From the NCBI RefSeq assembly GCF_003002955.1, contig NZ_PVTJ01000002.1, forward strand, positions 620,001 to 684,000: 64,000 bases of DNA, written 5' to 3'. This document shows, in pieces, positions 44,237-54,546 of this stretch. The notes beneath the pieces were generated by a model. That model was not told where the DNA came from, ran no database searches, and saw only the letters and a list, made by a program, of their open reading frames with translations. The position numbers and the translations under genes were made by a program. Position 1 is the first letter of the stretch. The number at the start of each line of letters is the position of its first letter. This DNA comes from Glycomyces artemisiae (GTDB taxonomy: Bacteria > Actinomycetota > Actinomycetes > Mycobacteriales > Micromonosporaceae).

Positions 44237-45194
44237 CCATCGCGAAGATCGAGAAGCTCGACCGGCTCATCGAGGCGAGCGTCTCCGCCCGCGAGGCGCA
44301 GACCGGTTCGCTGCTGCGCCAGTCGTACCGCAGGCTCCGGCGCTCCCCGATGGCCGTCACGGGCGCCGTCATCGTCGGCCTGTTCGTCGTCGTGGCGATC
44401 CTCGGGCCGTGGATCGCGCCGTACGACCCGACCGCGCAGACGTGGGGCCGCGAGGTGTTCCTCAACCGGAACATCTTCCCCGGGCCGCGCGCCGAGAACT
44501 GGTTCGGCCTGGACCACCTGGGCCGGGACATGTTCTCCCGCATGATCGTCGGGGCCCGCCAGACGCTCCTGGTGGGCGTCGTGGCGACGCTCATCGGCTT
44601 CGTCGCGGGCGCCGTCATCGGCGGCGTGGCCGCCGCCGCGGGCACCTTCGGGGGCCGCTGGGGCGAGCGCGTCGAGGCCGTCCTCATGCGCACCGTCGAC
44701 GTCGCCCTCGCCATCCCGATGCTCCTGCTCGCCTTGAGCGTCGCGGCCCTCATGGGCCCGTCGCTGAGCACCGTCATGGTCGCCGTCGGGGTCGCGCAGA
44801 TCCCGATCTTCGCGCGGCTGCTGCGCGGATCGATGCTGGCGCAGGCGCACTCGGACTACGTGCTCGCCGCGGTCTCCCTGGGCGTCCCCAAGGGACGGAT
44901 CGTGGTCTCGCACATCCTGCCCAACTCGCTCGGGCCCGTCATCGTCCAGGCGACCCTGGTGCTCGCGACCGCGATCATCGAGGCCGCGGCCCTGTCGTAC
45001 CTGGGCCTGGGCAACCCCGACCCCGGCAGCGCCGAATGGGGCACCATGCTCGCCGACGCGCAGCGGTTCCTTTCGGGGGCGCCGCAGCTCGCCATCTACC
45101 CGGCGGTCGCCATCATCGTGACCGCGCTCGGGTTCACCCTCCTCGGCGAGGCCATGCGCGAATCGCTCGACCCGAGGCTGAGGAGTCAGGAGTA

Positions 45195-45195
<1 letters not shown>
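44233..45195 (+). CDS. Oligopeptide ABC transporter permease (DppC type)
   Basis: 320 residues. The long cytoplasmic N-terminus (YRRLRRSPMAVTGAVIVG) and PWIAPYDPTAQ are typical of DppC/OppC. The EAA loop is AHSDYVLAAVSLGVPKGRIV. Second half of the pore. Coupled to the previous gene by ATGA; its stop overlaps the next GTG (TAGTG). Confidence 0.94.
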
Positions 45196-47341
<2,146 letters not shown>

Positions 47342-47349
47342 CAAGAAGC

Positions 47350-47381
47350 AAGGCGCGGACCGCAGCTGCGGTCCGCGCCTT
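47350..47381. terminator. Bidirectional palindromic terminator
   Basis: A perfect 32-bp palindrome (two 16-bp halves, 47350-47365 and 47366-47381), between the importer stop (47341) and the convergent immunity gene stop (47386). Confidence 0.85.
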
Positions 47382-47385
47382 CGCG

Positions 47386-47847
47386 CTACTCGGGCCCGGT
47401 GGCGGGGATTCCCTCGATCCGGCCCCGGTAGGGATGGCGCTTCTTCCAGGTCTCCTCCCACTGGAGCAGGTACGCCTCGTGCTCCGGGAGGTCGGGCCGC
47501 AGGATGCGGACCGTGTCGGGTGAGGGAGAGCGGGTGAGCAGGAAGCGCCAGTAGCGTTCGAGCTCGGCCTGCACTTCGGCCATCGGGTAGCGGGCCTGGG
47601 TGCCGTCGTAGTCGACGAGGACGAGCTCGGTGGGCGTGAAGGTCGCCTCCATGCTCTCGCCTTCCCAGTCCCCGGCGTCCGCGGCCCCGGCGAGCGCCTC
47701 GGCCACGGAGTCGAGCGCGTCGAGCGCGGCGGCGAAATTCGTGCCGATCTCCATGGTGAGCCAGATGCCGAGCTTCCAGTACCGCTCGTCGTCCGCCTCG
47801 TAGCCGGGTCGCCCGTAGGCGTCGTTGAAGAACTTGGTGATCGCCAT
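47386..47847 (-). CDS. Putative immunity protein for the EndoU toxin
   Basis: A 153-residue acidic, soluble protein I do not recognise. It is rich in Trp, Tyr and Glu/Asp (YGRPGYEADDERYWKLGIWL at the N-terminus). It lies 10 bp downstream of the EndoU nuclease gene as the last gene of the toxin operon. Size, acidity and position are those of immunity proteins of contact-dependent or type VII toxins, so inhibition of the nuclease is inferred. The ATG at 47847 has AAGGGC upstream. Confidence 0.6.
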   Translation of the reverse strand: MAITKFFNDAYGRPGYEADDERYWKLGIWLTMEIGTNFAAALDALDSVAEALAGAADAGDWEGESMEATFTPTELVLVDYDGTQARYPMAEVQAELERYWRFLLTRSPSPDTVRILRPDLPEHEAYLLQWEETWKKRHPYRGRIEGIPATGPE

Positions 47848-47857
47848 GATGCCCTTA

Positions 47858-48415
47858 CTAGATCACAGGGAAGGCGGTCACGATACCGCCGTTGTTCGTG
47901 TCGTACCTGCCCGAGATCGTGAGCCCGTCGGGGCCCATGCCCGTCCAGGTGCCGTCGGCGTTCTTGGTGCCGTTCTTGAACGCGCCGGAGACGGCCCCGT
48001 CGATCTGCTGCGGGGTCCAGTGGTCGGGGAAGAAGGTACTGCTGCCGCCGGGGCCCTTCTTGTCCGACCAGACCATCTTCGAGCCGTCCTTGGCCTTGCT
48101 CTGGTCGACCTCGAACTGGGTGCGCACGTCGTAGGCGCCGCTGGGGTGGGTCTTGTTGGGCGGCGGGAGGATGCGCCGACCGGGGATGTCCTGCCCGCCA
48201 GGACGGTAGTGGTACCCGGTTCGCGGCCCGTACTTGCCTGGCCCGGAGCGCAGGCCGTTCCAGTGCGTCGTGCCCGCGCTGCCCTGGAGCATGTGTTTGA
48301 GCTGGTGCGGTTCGAGGCGGTGCGGCGCCGCCCGCTTCGCCCGCTGGAAGTCGGCCTTCTTCAGGAACTTCATGGCGACCTTGATGAGGCCGCCGCCCGC
48401 CTTGCCCTTGGCCAT
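47858..48415 (-). CDS. EndoU-family nuclease toxin
   Basis: 185 residues. The N-terminus is basic (MAKGKAGGGLIKVAMKFLKK). The rest resembles the bacterial EndoU nuclease domain of polymorphic toxins: LEPHQLKHMLQGSAGTTHW, GYHYRPGG, FFPDHWTPQQIDGAV and the closing GRYDTNNGGIVTAFPV. EndoU enzymes cleave RNA using two His and a Lys; the candidate histidines are visible but not provable here. No signal peptide or WXG domain is present, so secretion must depend on the upstream partner. The ATG at 48415 overlaps that partner's stop as TGATG. Confidence 0.78.
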   Translation of the reverse strand: MAKGKAGGGLIKVAMKFLKKADFQRAKRAAPHRLEPHQLKHMLQGSAGTTHWNGLRSGPGKYGPRTGYHYRPGGQDIPGRRILPPPNKTHPSGAYDVRTQFEVDQSKAKDGSKMVWSDKKGPGGSSTFFPDHWTPQQIDGAVSGAFKNGTKNADGTWTGMGPDGLTISGRYDTNNGGIVTAFPVI

Positions 48416-48909
48416 CAGCCCGCCACCAGCTTGAAGATCGCCTCTTGGATGAGGTTGCTGACGATCTCCTTGGTGATCTGCCGGAAGATCGGGATCTGGA
48501 GCAGGGAGGCGCCGAAGGTGACGGCCGCTTCGGCGATCGCCAGGGCGATCTGCACGGCCAGGATCACGACCTGCACGATCACCATGATCTTCAAGCAGAG
48601 CACGATGATCGAGGCGATCATCATGCCCGCGCCGCCGACCATGGCGCCGGTCGCCCCGGAGCTGAGGATCTCGGAGGGGCCGTCTTCGCTCTCCCACCAG
48701 GCCTTGAACGCGTCGATGTCCTGGCCGACCTGGTCGGTCCATGCCTGCGCGGCGCTGGCGCCGGACTCGCCGAGGATGTCGGCGAGCTCGCCGCCGAAGT
48801 CCATCCACGCCTGGCCGATGTCCATGAGTGCGTCCTCGTTGGACTCCGGGAAATCGTGTCCGATGGCGCTGAGCACGGCCATCAGCTCCGAAGGCAGCGT
48901 GATCGCCAT
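48415..48909 (-). CDS. WXG100-like (CpnT N-domain type) protein with hydrophobic C-terminus
   Basis: 164 residues. The N-terminal 95 residues are helical and WXG100-like (LPSELMAVLSAIGHDFPESN, then AWTDQVGQDIDAFKAWWE), as in the secretion domain of CpnT-like toxins. A glycine-rich turn and a long hydrophobic stretch (about 105-150, MIASIIVLCLKIMVIVQVVI) follow. Normally such a domain is fused to a toxin; here the nuclease is a separate gene starting within the stop (TGATG). The role is inferred as type VII export or delivery of the EndoU protein. Confidence 0.7.
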   Translation of the reverse strand: MAITLPSELMAVLSAIGHDFPESNEDALMDIGQAWMDFGGELADILGESGASAAQAWTDQVGQDIDAFKAWWESEDGPSEILSSGATGAMVGGAGMMIASIIVLCLKIMVIVQVVILAVQIALAIAEAAVTFGASLLQIPIFRQITKEIVSNLIQEAIFKLVAG

Positions 48910-49241
48910 CAGGAACCGCCTCCCATGTCGCCGCTGATGCTCTTGAAGATCTGGGCGATCTCCTCGTCGGCGGCGAGGTGCTGCGCGGCGAAGTCCCGGA
49001 TGTCGAAGCCCGCGTCCGCGATCGACTGGGCGGCTTCCTGGAAGCACTCCATCGCCCATTCGAAGATCGCCTGATGCGCTTCGCCGATGATGCCGCCGAT
49101 CTCGTCGCCGCCCGCGGCGTCGCTGTGGCTCGCGATCTTCTCGGTGAACGTCTCAAGGGCGGTGAAGAACCGCTCGGAGGTCGCTTCCATGCCCTGTCCG
49201 GCGCTGTCGAGGCCTTCAGGGTCGATCTGGAGGCCCGCCAT
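48909..49241 (-). CDS. EspC/WXG100-like type VII secretion target
   Basis: A 110-residue all-helical protein (GLQIDPEGLDSAGQGMEATS, then HQAIFEWAMECFQEAA) with the size and pattern of EspC-like proteins or WXG100 variants; a strict WxG is absent. It probably forms a helical hairpin pair with the next product for type VII export. Both junctions are TGATG overlaps, giving fixed stoichiometry with its neighbours. Confidence 0.7.
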   Translation of the reverse strand: MAGLQIDPEGLDSAGQGMEATSERFFTALETFTEKIASHSDAAGGDEIGGIIGEAHQAIFEWAMECFQEAAQSIADAGFDIRDFAAQHLAADEEIAQIFKSISGDMGGGS

Positions 49242-49663
49242 CAGTCGAGGCCTTTCGCCTGGGCGGCGGCCTGGACGATCTTGGTGTGGGACTCGGCGAG
49301 CGAGTTCATGAACGAGCCGAGCTGGCGCACCGACTGCTGCTGGATCTCCTCGACCTTCTCCGACAGGGCGGCGAGGTCGACCGCGCCGGGCATGCCCGCC
49401 TGCTCGCGGGCCGCGTCGAGGGCGGCGTTGACGCCGTTGGTGATCTCCTCGCTCAGGTACTCCTTGCTGAGGCGCACCGCGCGGGGGTCGACGAGGTCGA
49501 CCTTGACCTTGCCCGCGAGGGTCGCGGAGACGCGGATCATGCCTTCGGCCGCTTCGACTTCGACGGTCTGGTTCCCGGCCGCCTCTTGCGCCTGCCTGCC
49601 GTCGTTGACGACCTGCACGGCCTTCGCGAGCGCGTCGGCGATGCCGTTCGATTCAGTGTTCAA
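49241..49663 (-). CDS. YbaB/EbfC-family protein of the toxin operon
   Basis: 140 residues with a YbaB-like core (EAAEGMIRVSATLAGKVKV, then DPRAVRLSKEYLSEEI) and a helical C-terminus. Such proteins recur at the head of actinobacterial type VII-linked operons; they may be chaperones rather than DNA-binding proteins here. The TTG at 49663 follows GGGAG. First gene of a five-gene operon running to 47386 with every internal junction overlapping or within 10 bp. Confidence 0.72.
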   Translation of the reverse strand: MNTESNGIADALAKAVQVVNDGRQAQEAAGNQTVEVEAAEGMIRVSATLAGKVKVDLVDPRAVRLSKEYLSEEITNGVNAALDAAREQAGMPGAVDLAALSEKVEEIQQQSVRQLGSFMNSLAESHTKIVQAAAQAKGLD

Positions 49664-49738
49664 GGGGGCTCCCTGGTTTTCCGGAGTGTTCGGAGCCCAT
49701 TGAAGTTAGCAAGCGGGTGCAACCCGTGGGGTTCGCCG

Positions 49739-50968
49739 CTAGTCGAGTGCTCCCGCTTTCACCTTGCCGCCCTGCATGACCAGCTTCAGGTGCGCTTCGG
49801 GGTCGGTGAGCACGGCGAGGTCCGCGAGGGGGTCGCCGTCGACCACGAGGAGGTCGGCGCGGGCGCCGGGGACGATGCGGCCGATGCGGTCCTCTTCGCC
49901 GAGGAGCCTTGCGGCGGTGACGGTGGCGGAGCGGATGACGTCGGCGGCGGGGACGACCGCGCCGCGGATCGTGAACTCGTCGAGCTGGTGCCTGCGCATG
50001 CCGCCCAGGAGGTCCGAGCCGTAGCAGAGGTTGACGCCCGCGTTGTGCGCGAGTTCGAGGGCCCGGAGCCCGGCGTCGAGGACGAGCTCGTTCTTGGCGA
50101 GGTTCGCTTGGGACAGCCCGTATTCGGCGCCTTCGATCGACATGCGCCGGTAGGTCACCAAGGTGGGCACCAGGAACGCGTCGTGCTCCAGGAACAGCTC
50201 CACACTGGACTCGTCGAGGAGGTTGCCGTGCTCGATGGACCGCACGCCCGCCTCCAGGCCGCGGTTGATGGCCCGCGCGGTGTAGGCGTGCCCGGCGACG
50301 TAGCGGTTGGCGGCCTGCGCCTCCTCGACGATCGCGCGGATCTCGTCGAGGGAGAACTGCGTCGAGTCGATCCGGTCGGTGGGGGAGGCGACGCCGCCCG
50401 ACAGCATGATCTTGACGTGGTGCGCGCCGGTGCGCAGCTGCTCGCGGGCGGCCTTGCGCACGCCGTCGACGCCGTCGCACACGAGCCCCAGGCCCGGGCA
50501 GCACTGGTGGTCGTCGCTCACCGAGCGCCCGCGCGGGCGCATGTCCACGTGCCCGCCGGTCTGCGAGAGCGCCTTGCCGCCGAAGAAGATCCGCGGCCCG
50601 TCGATGAGGCCCTCGGCGACGGCGTCGTGGATGCCGAAGTCGGCCCCGCCGGGGTCGCGCACTGTCGTGAACCCGCGGTGGAGCATCTCCCGCAGCTCGA
50701 TCGCGGCCTTGACGGCGACATAGGCGGGCGACTCGTCGCCCAGCCCCGACAGCTCCGCGGTGTGGGCGTTGACGTGCACGTGGCAGTCGATCAGCCCCGG
50801 CATGAGCGTCTTCCCGCCCAGGTCCACCGTCTTCGCGTCGGCCGCCTCGACATCGGCCCCGACGGCCGCGATCTCCCCGTCCCGCACCAGCACCCGCTGC
50901 CCCGGCACGAGCACCCCCGCGGCGGTGTCGAGCACGGCGGCGTTCACAAAGAGCACGGTCTCGGGCAT
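49739..50968 (-). CDS. Metal-dependent amidohydrolase (imidazolonepropionase/prolidase-like)
   Basis: 409 residues of the amidohydrolase superfamily. The first metal pair is GLIDCHVHVNAH, the bridging Lys lies in HHVKIMLSGGV, further ligands in VAGHAYTARA and SIEHGNLLDE, and the catalytic Asp in CYGSDLLGGM. Relatives hydrolyse N-acyl or Xaa-Pro dipeptides and cyclic amides; the substrate is undetermined. There is no signal peptide, so it is cytoplasmic. The ATG at 50968 is divergent from the cupin gene, with 110 bp between, and the two may be co-regulated. Confidence 0.86.
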   Translation of the reverse strand: MPETVLFVNAAVLDTAAGVLVPGQRVLVRDGEIAAVGADVEAADAKTVDLGGKTLMPGLIDCHVHVNAHTAELSGLGDESPAYVAVKAAIELREMLHRGFTTVRDPGGADFGIHDAVAEGLIDGPRIFFGGKALSQTGGHVDMRPRGRSVSDDHQCCPGLGLVCDGVDGVRKAAREQLRTGAHHVKIMLSGGVASPTDRIDSTQFSLDEIRAIVEEAQAANRYVAGHAYTARAINRGLEAGVRSIEHGNLLDESSVELFLEHDAFLVPTLVTYRRMSIEGAEYGLSQANLAKNELVLDAGLRALELAHNAGVNLCYGSDLLGGMRRHQLDEFTIRGAVVPAADVIRSATVTAARLLGEEDRIGRIVPGARADLLVVDGDPLADLAVLTDPEAHLKLVMQGGKVKAGALD

Positions 50969-50990
50969 CGGCGTCTCCTCACGATCAGGG

Positions 50991-51041
50991 CTAGCCGCTC
51001 GGCTAGGAACGCTACCAATATGCCGGACCGACCGGTAGCGT
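50991..51041. promoter_or_regulatory. Divergent control region with two inverted repeats
   Basis: CTAGCC-GCTC-GGCTAG (50991-51006) is followed by ACGCTACC (51009-51016) and GGTAGCGT (51034-51041). The arms of the second repeat contain TAGCGT on each strand, a possible -10 box for both divergent genes, so one regulator could cover both promoters. Confidence 0.45.
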
Positions 51042-51078
51042 CTGACACGGGCCCCGCCCCAGAGAGAAAGCGAGCGAC

Positions 51079-51567
51079 ATGTCCTATCCCGAACCGCGGT
51101 ACTTCGGCGACGAAGGCGAGATCAGCGCGTACTTCCGGCCTGCCGGCCAGGCGCCCGACATCGAGTACCCGAACGGCGGCACGGCCGACTACCTGGCGAC
51201 CGGCGCGACCACGAACGGCCAGTTCGGCCTCTACCAGTGGAACATGAGCGGCGCCCGGTCCGGGCCCGACCCGCACTTCCACCGCACCATCTCGGAGTCC
51301 TTCTACATCCTCACCGGCACGATCCGGATCTACAACGGCGCCAAGTGGGTCGACCACGTGCCGGGCGACTTCGTGCACGTCCCCGAAGGCGGCGTCCACG
51401 GCTTCCGCAACGAGTCCGGCGAGCCCGCCTCGATGCTGCTCATGTTCCACCCGGGCGCGCCCCGCGAGGACTACTTCGAGGGCCTGCTGACCCTCGGGGA
51501 GCTGTCGGACGAGGAGCGCAAGGAGTTCTTCGCCCTCCACGACAACTTCTGGATCGAGGAGTCCTAA
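51079..51567 (+). CDS. Cupin-fold protein
   Basis: A 162-residue single-domain cupin. Motif 1 is GPDPHFHRTISESFYILTG with the His-x-His-x-Glu metal set, motif 2 is PGDFVHVPEGGVHGFRN with the last His. Small cupins of this type are dioxygenases, isomerases or sensors, and no substrate is implied. The ATG at 51079 has AGAGAGAAAG upstream. It lies opposite the amidohydrolase. Confidence 0.88.
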   Translation: MSYPEPRYFGDEGEISAYFRPAGQAPDIEYPNGGTADYLATGATTNGQFGLYQWNMSGARSGPDPHFHRTISESFYILTGTIRIYNGAKWVDHVPGDFVHVPEGGVHGFRNESGEPASMLLMFHPGAPREDYFEGLLTLGELSDEERKEFFALHDNFWIEES

Positions 51568-51572
51568 GGGCG

Positions 51573-52295
51573 CTAGGGGATCAGCACCGCGTACTCGCGC
51601 AGGTGCCGCTCGAACCCGGGCGCGACGCCGATCTCGACGATCACCTCGTCGAGGCTCTGGAACGGCCCGATGCGCTCGACGCGCTCGCGGACCTGCTCGG
51701 CGAGCGCCGCGTTGAAGCCGGGGAGGTCGCGCAGCACGTCGGCGGGCGCATGGTTGAGGTCGACCAGCCCGCCGTCGTCGAGGTGCCGCGGCTGGTCGGG
51801 GCGGCCGACGCCGCTGCGCTTCGCCAGCGACGGGTCGCCGTCGGCGAGCCGCCGGGCGTCCTCGCGCAGCCGCGCGGCCTGGTCGAGGGCCGGGGCGACC
51901 CAGTCGCCGGCCGGGACGGGCTTCGGCGGCGGCGCCGGTTCGGCGGCTCGCACTGGGGCCCAGACGTACCGGCGGATCGCGAAGGAGTGGATCGCGGCGC
52001 CGAACGTGGAGGCCAGCATGACGAGGAACGCGCTCCACAGCGCCCAGCCGGGGGTCTCGCCCACGTCGAACGGGAGGATGAGCGCGAAGAACCCCAGGAA
52101 CGCGGCGGTGTAGGCGATCAGCGGCGCCACTGTCCGCGCTGAGGGCCGCCGCCCGGCGGCGATCCCGAACGCCAGGGGCGCACCGGCTCCGGGCACCAGC
52201 AGCGGCAGCAGCGCCCACCCGGCCGTTGCCGCGCCCGGGCCGCGGGTCGGGATCTCGGGCGGACTCGGATGCGGGGACGGGGGCGTCGAGGGCAT
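51573..52295 (-). CDS. Membrane protein with C-terminal helix-hairpin-helix (ComEA-like)
   Basis: 240 residues. A proline-rich start, three or four hydrophobic segments (ATAGWALLPLLVPGAGAPLA, APLIAYTAAFLGFFALIL, ALWSAFLVMLASTFGAAI), a charged linker, then a helix-hairpin-helix pair (GLVDLNHAPADVLRDLPGF, IGPFQSLDEVIVEIGV). Such HhH domains bind DNA non-specifically in ComEA, but in small actinobacterial membrane proteins the role is unknown. Its stop lies 5 bp from the cupin stop. Confidence 0.75.
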   Translation of the reverse strand: MPSTPPSPHPSPPEIPTRGPGAATAGWALLPLLVPGAGAPLAFGIAAGRRPSARTVAPLIAYTAAFLGFFALILPFDVGETPGWALWSAFLVMLASTFGAAIHSFAIRRYVWAPVRAAEPAPPPKPVPAGDWVAPALDQAARLREDARRLADGDPSLAKRSGVGRPDQPRHLDDGGLVDLNHAPADVLRDLPGFNAALAEQVRERVERIGPFQSLDEVIVEIGVAPGFERHLREYAVLIP

Positions 52296-52430
52296 GCCCC
52301 GATCGTATCGACCGGGTGCGCGGGCGACCGGGGAGCGGATCCGGCCGCAACGGGCCGGGACCGGCGGAACGGGCCGCCGCGCGGCCGAACGGGTCCGGCC
52401 CGACCGCTCTGGGACCGCCGTCGCACGACG

Positions 52431-52461
52431 AAGGGCCGGGCGGCACCGCCGCCCGGCCCTT
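52431..52461. terminator. Terminator of sucCD
   Basis: AAGGGCCGGGCGGC (52431-52444) pairs perfectly with GCCGCCCGGCCCTT (52448-52461) around an ACC loop, 15 bases after the sucD stop. Confidence 0.85.
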
Positions 52462-52475
52462 TCGCTTTGCGCCGC

Positions 52476-53363
52476 TTAGAGGTTCTCGATGACCTCGCGC
52501 ATGAGGCGGGCGGTCTCGCTCGGGGTCTTCCCGACCTTGACGCCCGCGGCCTCCAGGGCCTCCTTCTTCGACTCGGCGGTGCCGGCCGAACCGGAGATGA
52601 TGGCGCCGGCGTGGCCCATCGTCTTGCCCTCGGGCGCGGTGAACCCGGCGATGTAGCCGACGACCGGCTTCGTCACGTGGTTCTTGATGTACTCGGCCGC
52701 GCGCTCCTCGGCGTCGCCGCCGATCTCGCCGATCATGACGATCGCCTTGGTCTCGGGGTCCTCCTCGAACGCCTTGAGGCAGTCGATGTGGGTGGTCCCG
52801 ATGACCGGGTCGCCGCCGATGCCGACGGAGGTCGAGAAGCCGATGTCGCGCAGCTCGTACATGAGCTGGTAGGTCAGCGTGCCCGACTTGGAGACGAGGC
52901 CGATCGGCCCCGAGCCGGTGATGTCGGCGGGGGTGATGCCCGCGTTCGACTTGCCGGGGGACGCGATGCCGGGGCAGTTCGGGCCCACGATGCGGGTCTT
53001 GTTGCCCTTGGACTCGGCGTAGTTCCAGAAGGTCACCGAGTCGTGCACCGGGATGCCCTCGGTGATGACGATGACCAGCTCGATCTCGGCGTCGATCGCC
53101 TCGACCACGGCGGCCTTGGAAAACGCCGGGGGCACGAACACGACGGAGGTGTTCGCGCCGGTCTCGGCGATGGCCTCCTGCACGGAGGCGAACACCGGGA
53201 GGCTCACGCCGTCGACGTCGACCTTGGTGCCGGCCTTGCGCGGGTTCACGCCGCCGACGATCTCGGTGCCGGCCTTGAGCATGCGGCGGGTGTGCTTCAT
53301 GCCCTCGGAGCCGGTCATGCCCTGGACGATGACCTTGGAGTTCTCGTTGAGGAAGATCGCCAT
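52476..53363 (-). CDS. sucD: Succinyl-CoA ligase alpha subunit
   Basis: The alpha subunit binds CoA and carries the phosphohistidine of the TCA-cycle enzyme. 295 residues: [42 protein letters not shown], and the active-site His in [12 protein letters not shown] (about residue 250). It starts at ATG 53363, 4 bp after sucC, so the two are translationally coupled. Confidence 0.97.
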   Translation of the reverse strand: MAIFLNENSKVIVQGMTGSEGMKHTRRMLKAGTEIVGGVNPRKAGTKVDVDGVSLPVFASVQEAIAETGANTSVVFVPPAFSKAAVVEAIDAEIELVIVITEGIPVHDSVTFWNYAESKGNKTRIVGPNCPGIASPGKSNAGITPADITGSGPIGLVSKSGTLTYQLMYELRDIGFSTSVGIGGDPVIGTTHIDCLKAFEEDPETKAIVMIGEIGGDAEERAAEYIKNHVTKPVVGYIAGFTAPEGKTMGHAGAIISGSAGTAESKKEALEAAGVKVGKTPSETARLMREVIENL

Positions 53364-53367
53364 TGGA

Positions 53368-54546
53368 CTAGGCCCCCTTGTTCGCGAGCTCGGCGGCCTT
53401 GTCGGCCGCGGCGTCCATGGTCTCGACCACGGTGATGAGCGGGTGGTTGGCGTCGGCGAGGATCTTGCGACCCTCTTCGGCGTTGTTGCCGTCGATGCGG
53501 GCGACGAGCGGCTTGGTGACGTCCTCGCCGCGGTCGGCGAGCGTCTGGAGCGCGCCGAGGATGCCGCGGGCGACCTCGTCGCAGGCGGTGATCCCGCCGA
53601 AGATGTTCACGAACACGGCCTTGACCTGCGGGTCCGACAGGACCACTTCAAGGCCGTTGGCCATGACGGCCGCGGAGGCGCCGCCGCCGATGTCGAGGAA
53701 GTTCGCGGGCTTGACGCCCCCGTGGCCCTCACCGGCGTACGACACGACGTCGAGGGTGGACATGACGAGGCCGGCGCCGTTGCCGATGATGCCGACGGAG
53801 CCGTCGAGCTTCACGTAGTTGAGGCCGGAGTCCTTGGCGCGCTGCTCCAGCGGGTCGACCGAGGACTTGTCCTCGAACTCGGCGTTGTCGGGGTGGCGGA
53901 AGTCCGCGTTCTCGTCGAGGGTGACCTTCGCGTCGAGCGCGAGGACCTTGCCCTCGGGCGTGCGCACGAGCGGGTTGACCTCGACGAGGGTCGCGTCCTC
54001 GGCGACGAAGGCGTCCCAGAGCTTCACGAAGACGTCCACGAGCTGGTCGCGGAGGTCCTCGGGGAAGCCGGCCTTGGTGACGATGCCGTCGGCGATCTCC
54101 GCGGTGACGCCGGTGCCGGCGTCGATCGGGAGCTTCACGACCTTCTCGGGGGCGGTGTGGGCGACCTCTTCGATCTCCATGCCGCCCGCGGTCGACGCGA
54201 TGCACAGGAACGTGCGGTTCGCGCGGTCGAGGAGGTACGAGAAGTAGTACTCCTCGTCGATGTCGGCGGTCACGGTGAGCATGACCTTCTCGACGGTGTG
54301 GCCCTTGATGTCCATGCCGAGGATGTTCGTGGCGTGGGTGTTGACCTCGTCCACGGTGTCGGCCAGCTTGACCCCGCCGGCTTTGCCGCGGCCGCCGACC
54401 TTCACCTGCGCTTTGACGACCACCCGGTCGCCGAGGCGCTCGGCGAGCGCAACGGCCTCCTGTGTGGTGGTGGCGACGCCGCCGTCCAGAACCGGCACTC
54501 CGTGCCGGGCGAACAGTGCGCGGCCCTGGTATTCGTACAGATCCAC
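53368..54546 (-). CDS. sucC: Succinyl-CoA ligase beta subunit
   Basis: Nucleotide-binding subunit with an ATP-grasp fold. 392 residues: [59 protein letters not shown], and the C-terminal [18 protein letters not shown]. It joins succinate, CoA and a nucleotide triphosphate reversibly, and connects to methylmalonyl-CoA metabolism, hinted at by the B12-binding gene upstream. The upstream 600 bp contain a remarkable hairpin array. Confidence 0.97.
   Translation of the reverse strand: MDLYEYQGRALFARHGVPVLDGGVATTTQEAVALAERLGDRVVVKAQVKVGGRGKAGGVKLADTVDEVNTHATNILGMDIKGHTVEKVMLTVTADIDEEYYFSYLLDRANRTFLCIASTAGGMEIEEVAHTAPEKVVKLPIDAGTGVTAEIADGIVTKAGFPEDLRDQLVDVFVKLWDAFVAEDATLVEVNPLVRTPEGKVLALDAKVTLDENADFRHPDNAEFEDKSSVDPLEQRAKDSGLNYVKLDGSVGIIGNGAGLVMSTLDVVSYAGEGHGGVKPANFLDIGGGASAAVMANGLEVVLSDPQVKAVFVNIFGGITACDEVARGILGALQTLADRGEDVTKPLVARIDGNNAEEGRKILADANHPLITVVETMDAAADKAAELANKGA

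Noticed and set aside
47858-49156. One long minus-strand frame suggesting a fused toxin
   Set aside because: The region upstream of 48415 in this frame is the shadow of the two WXG-like genes; those have better composition and coupled TGATG junctions.
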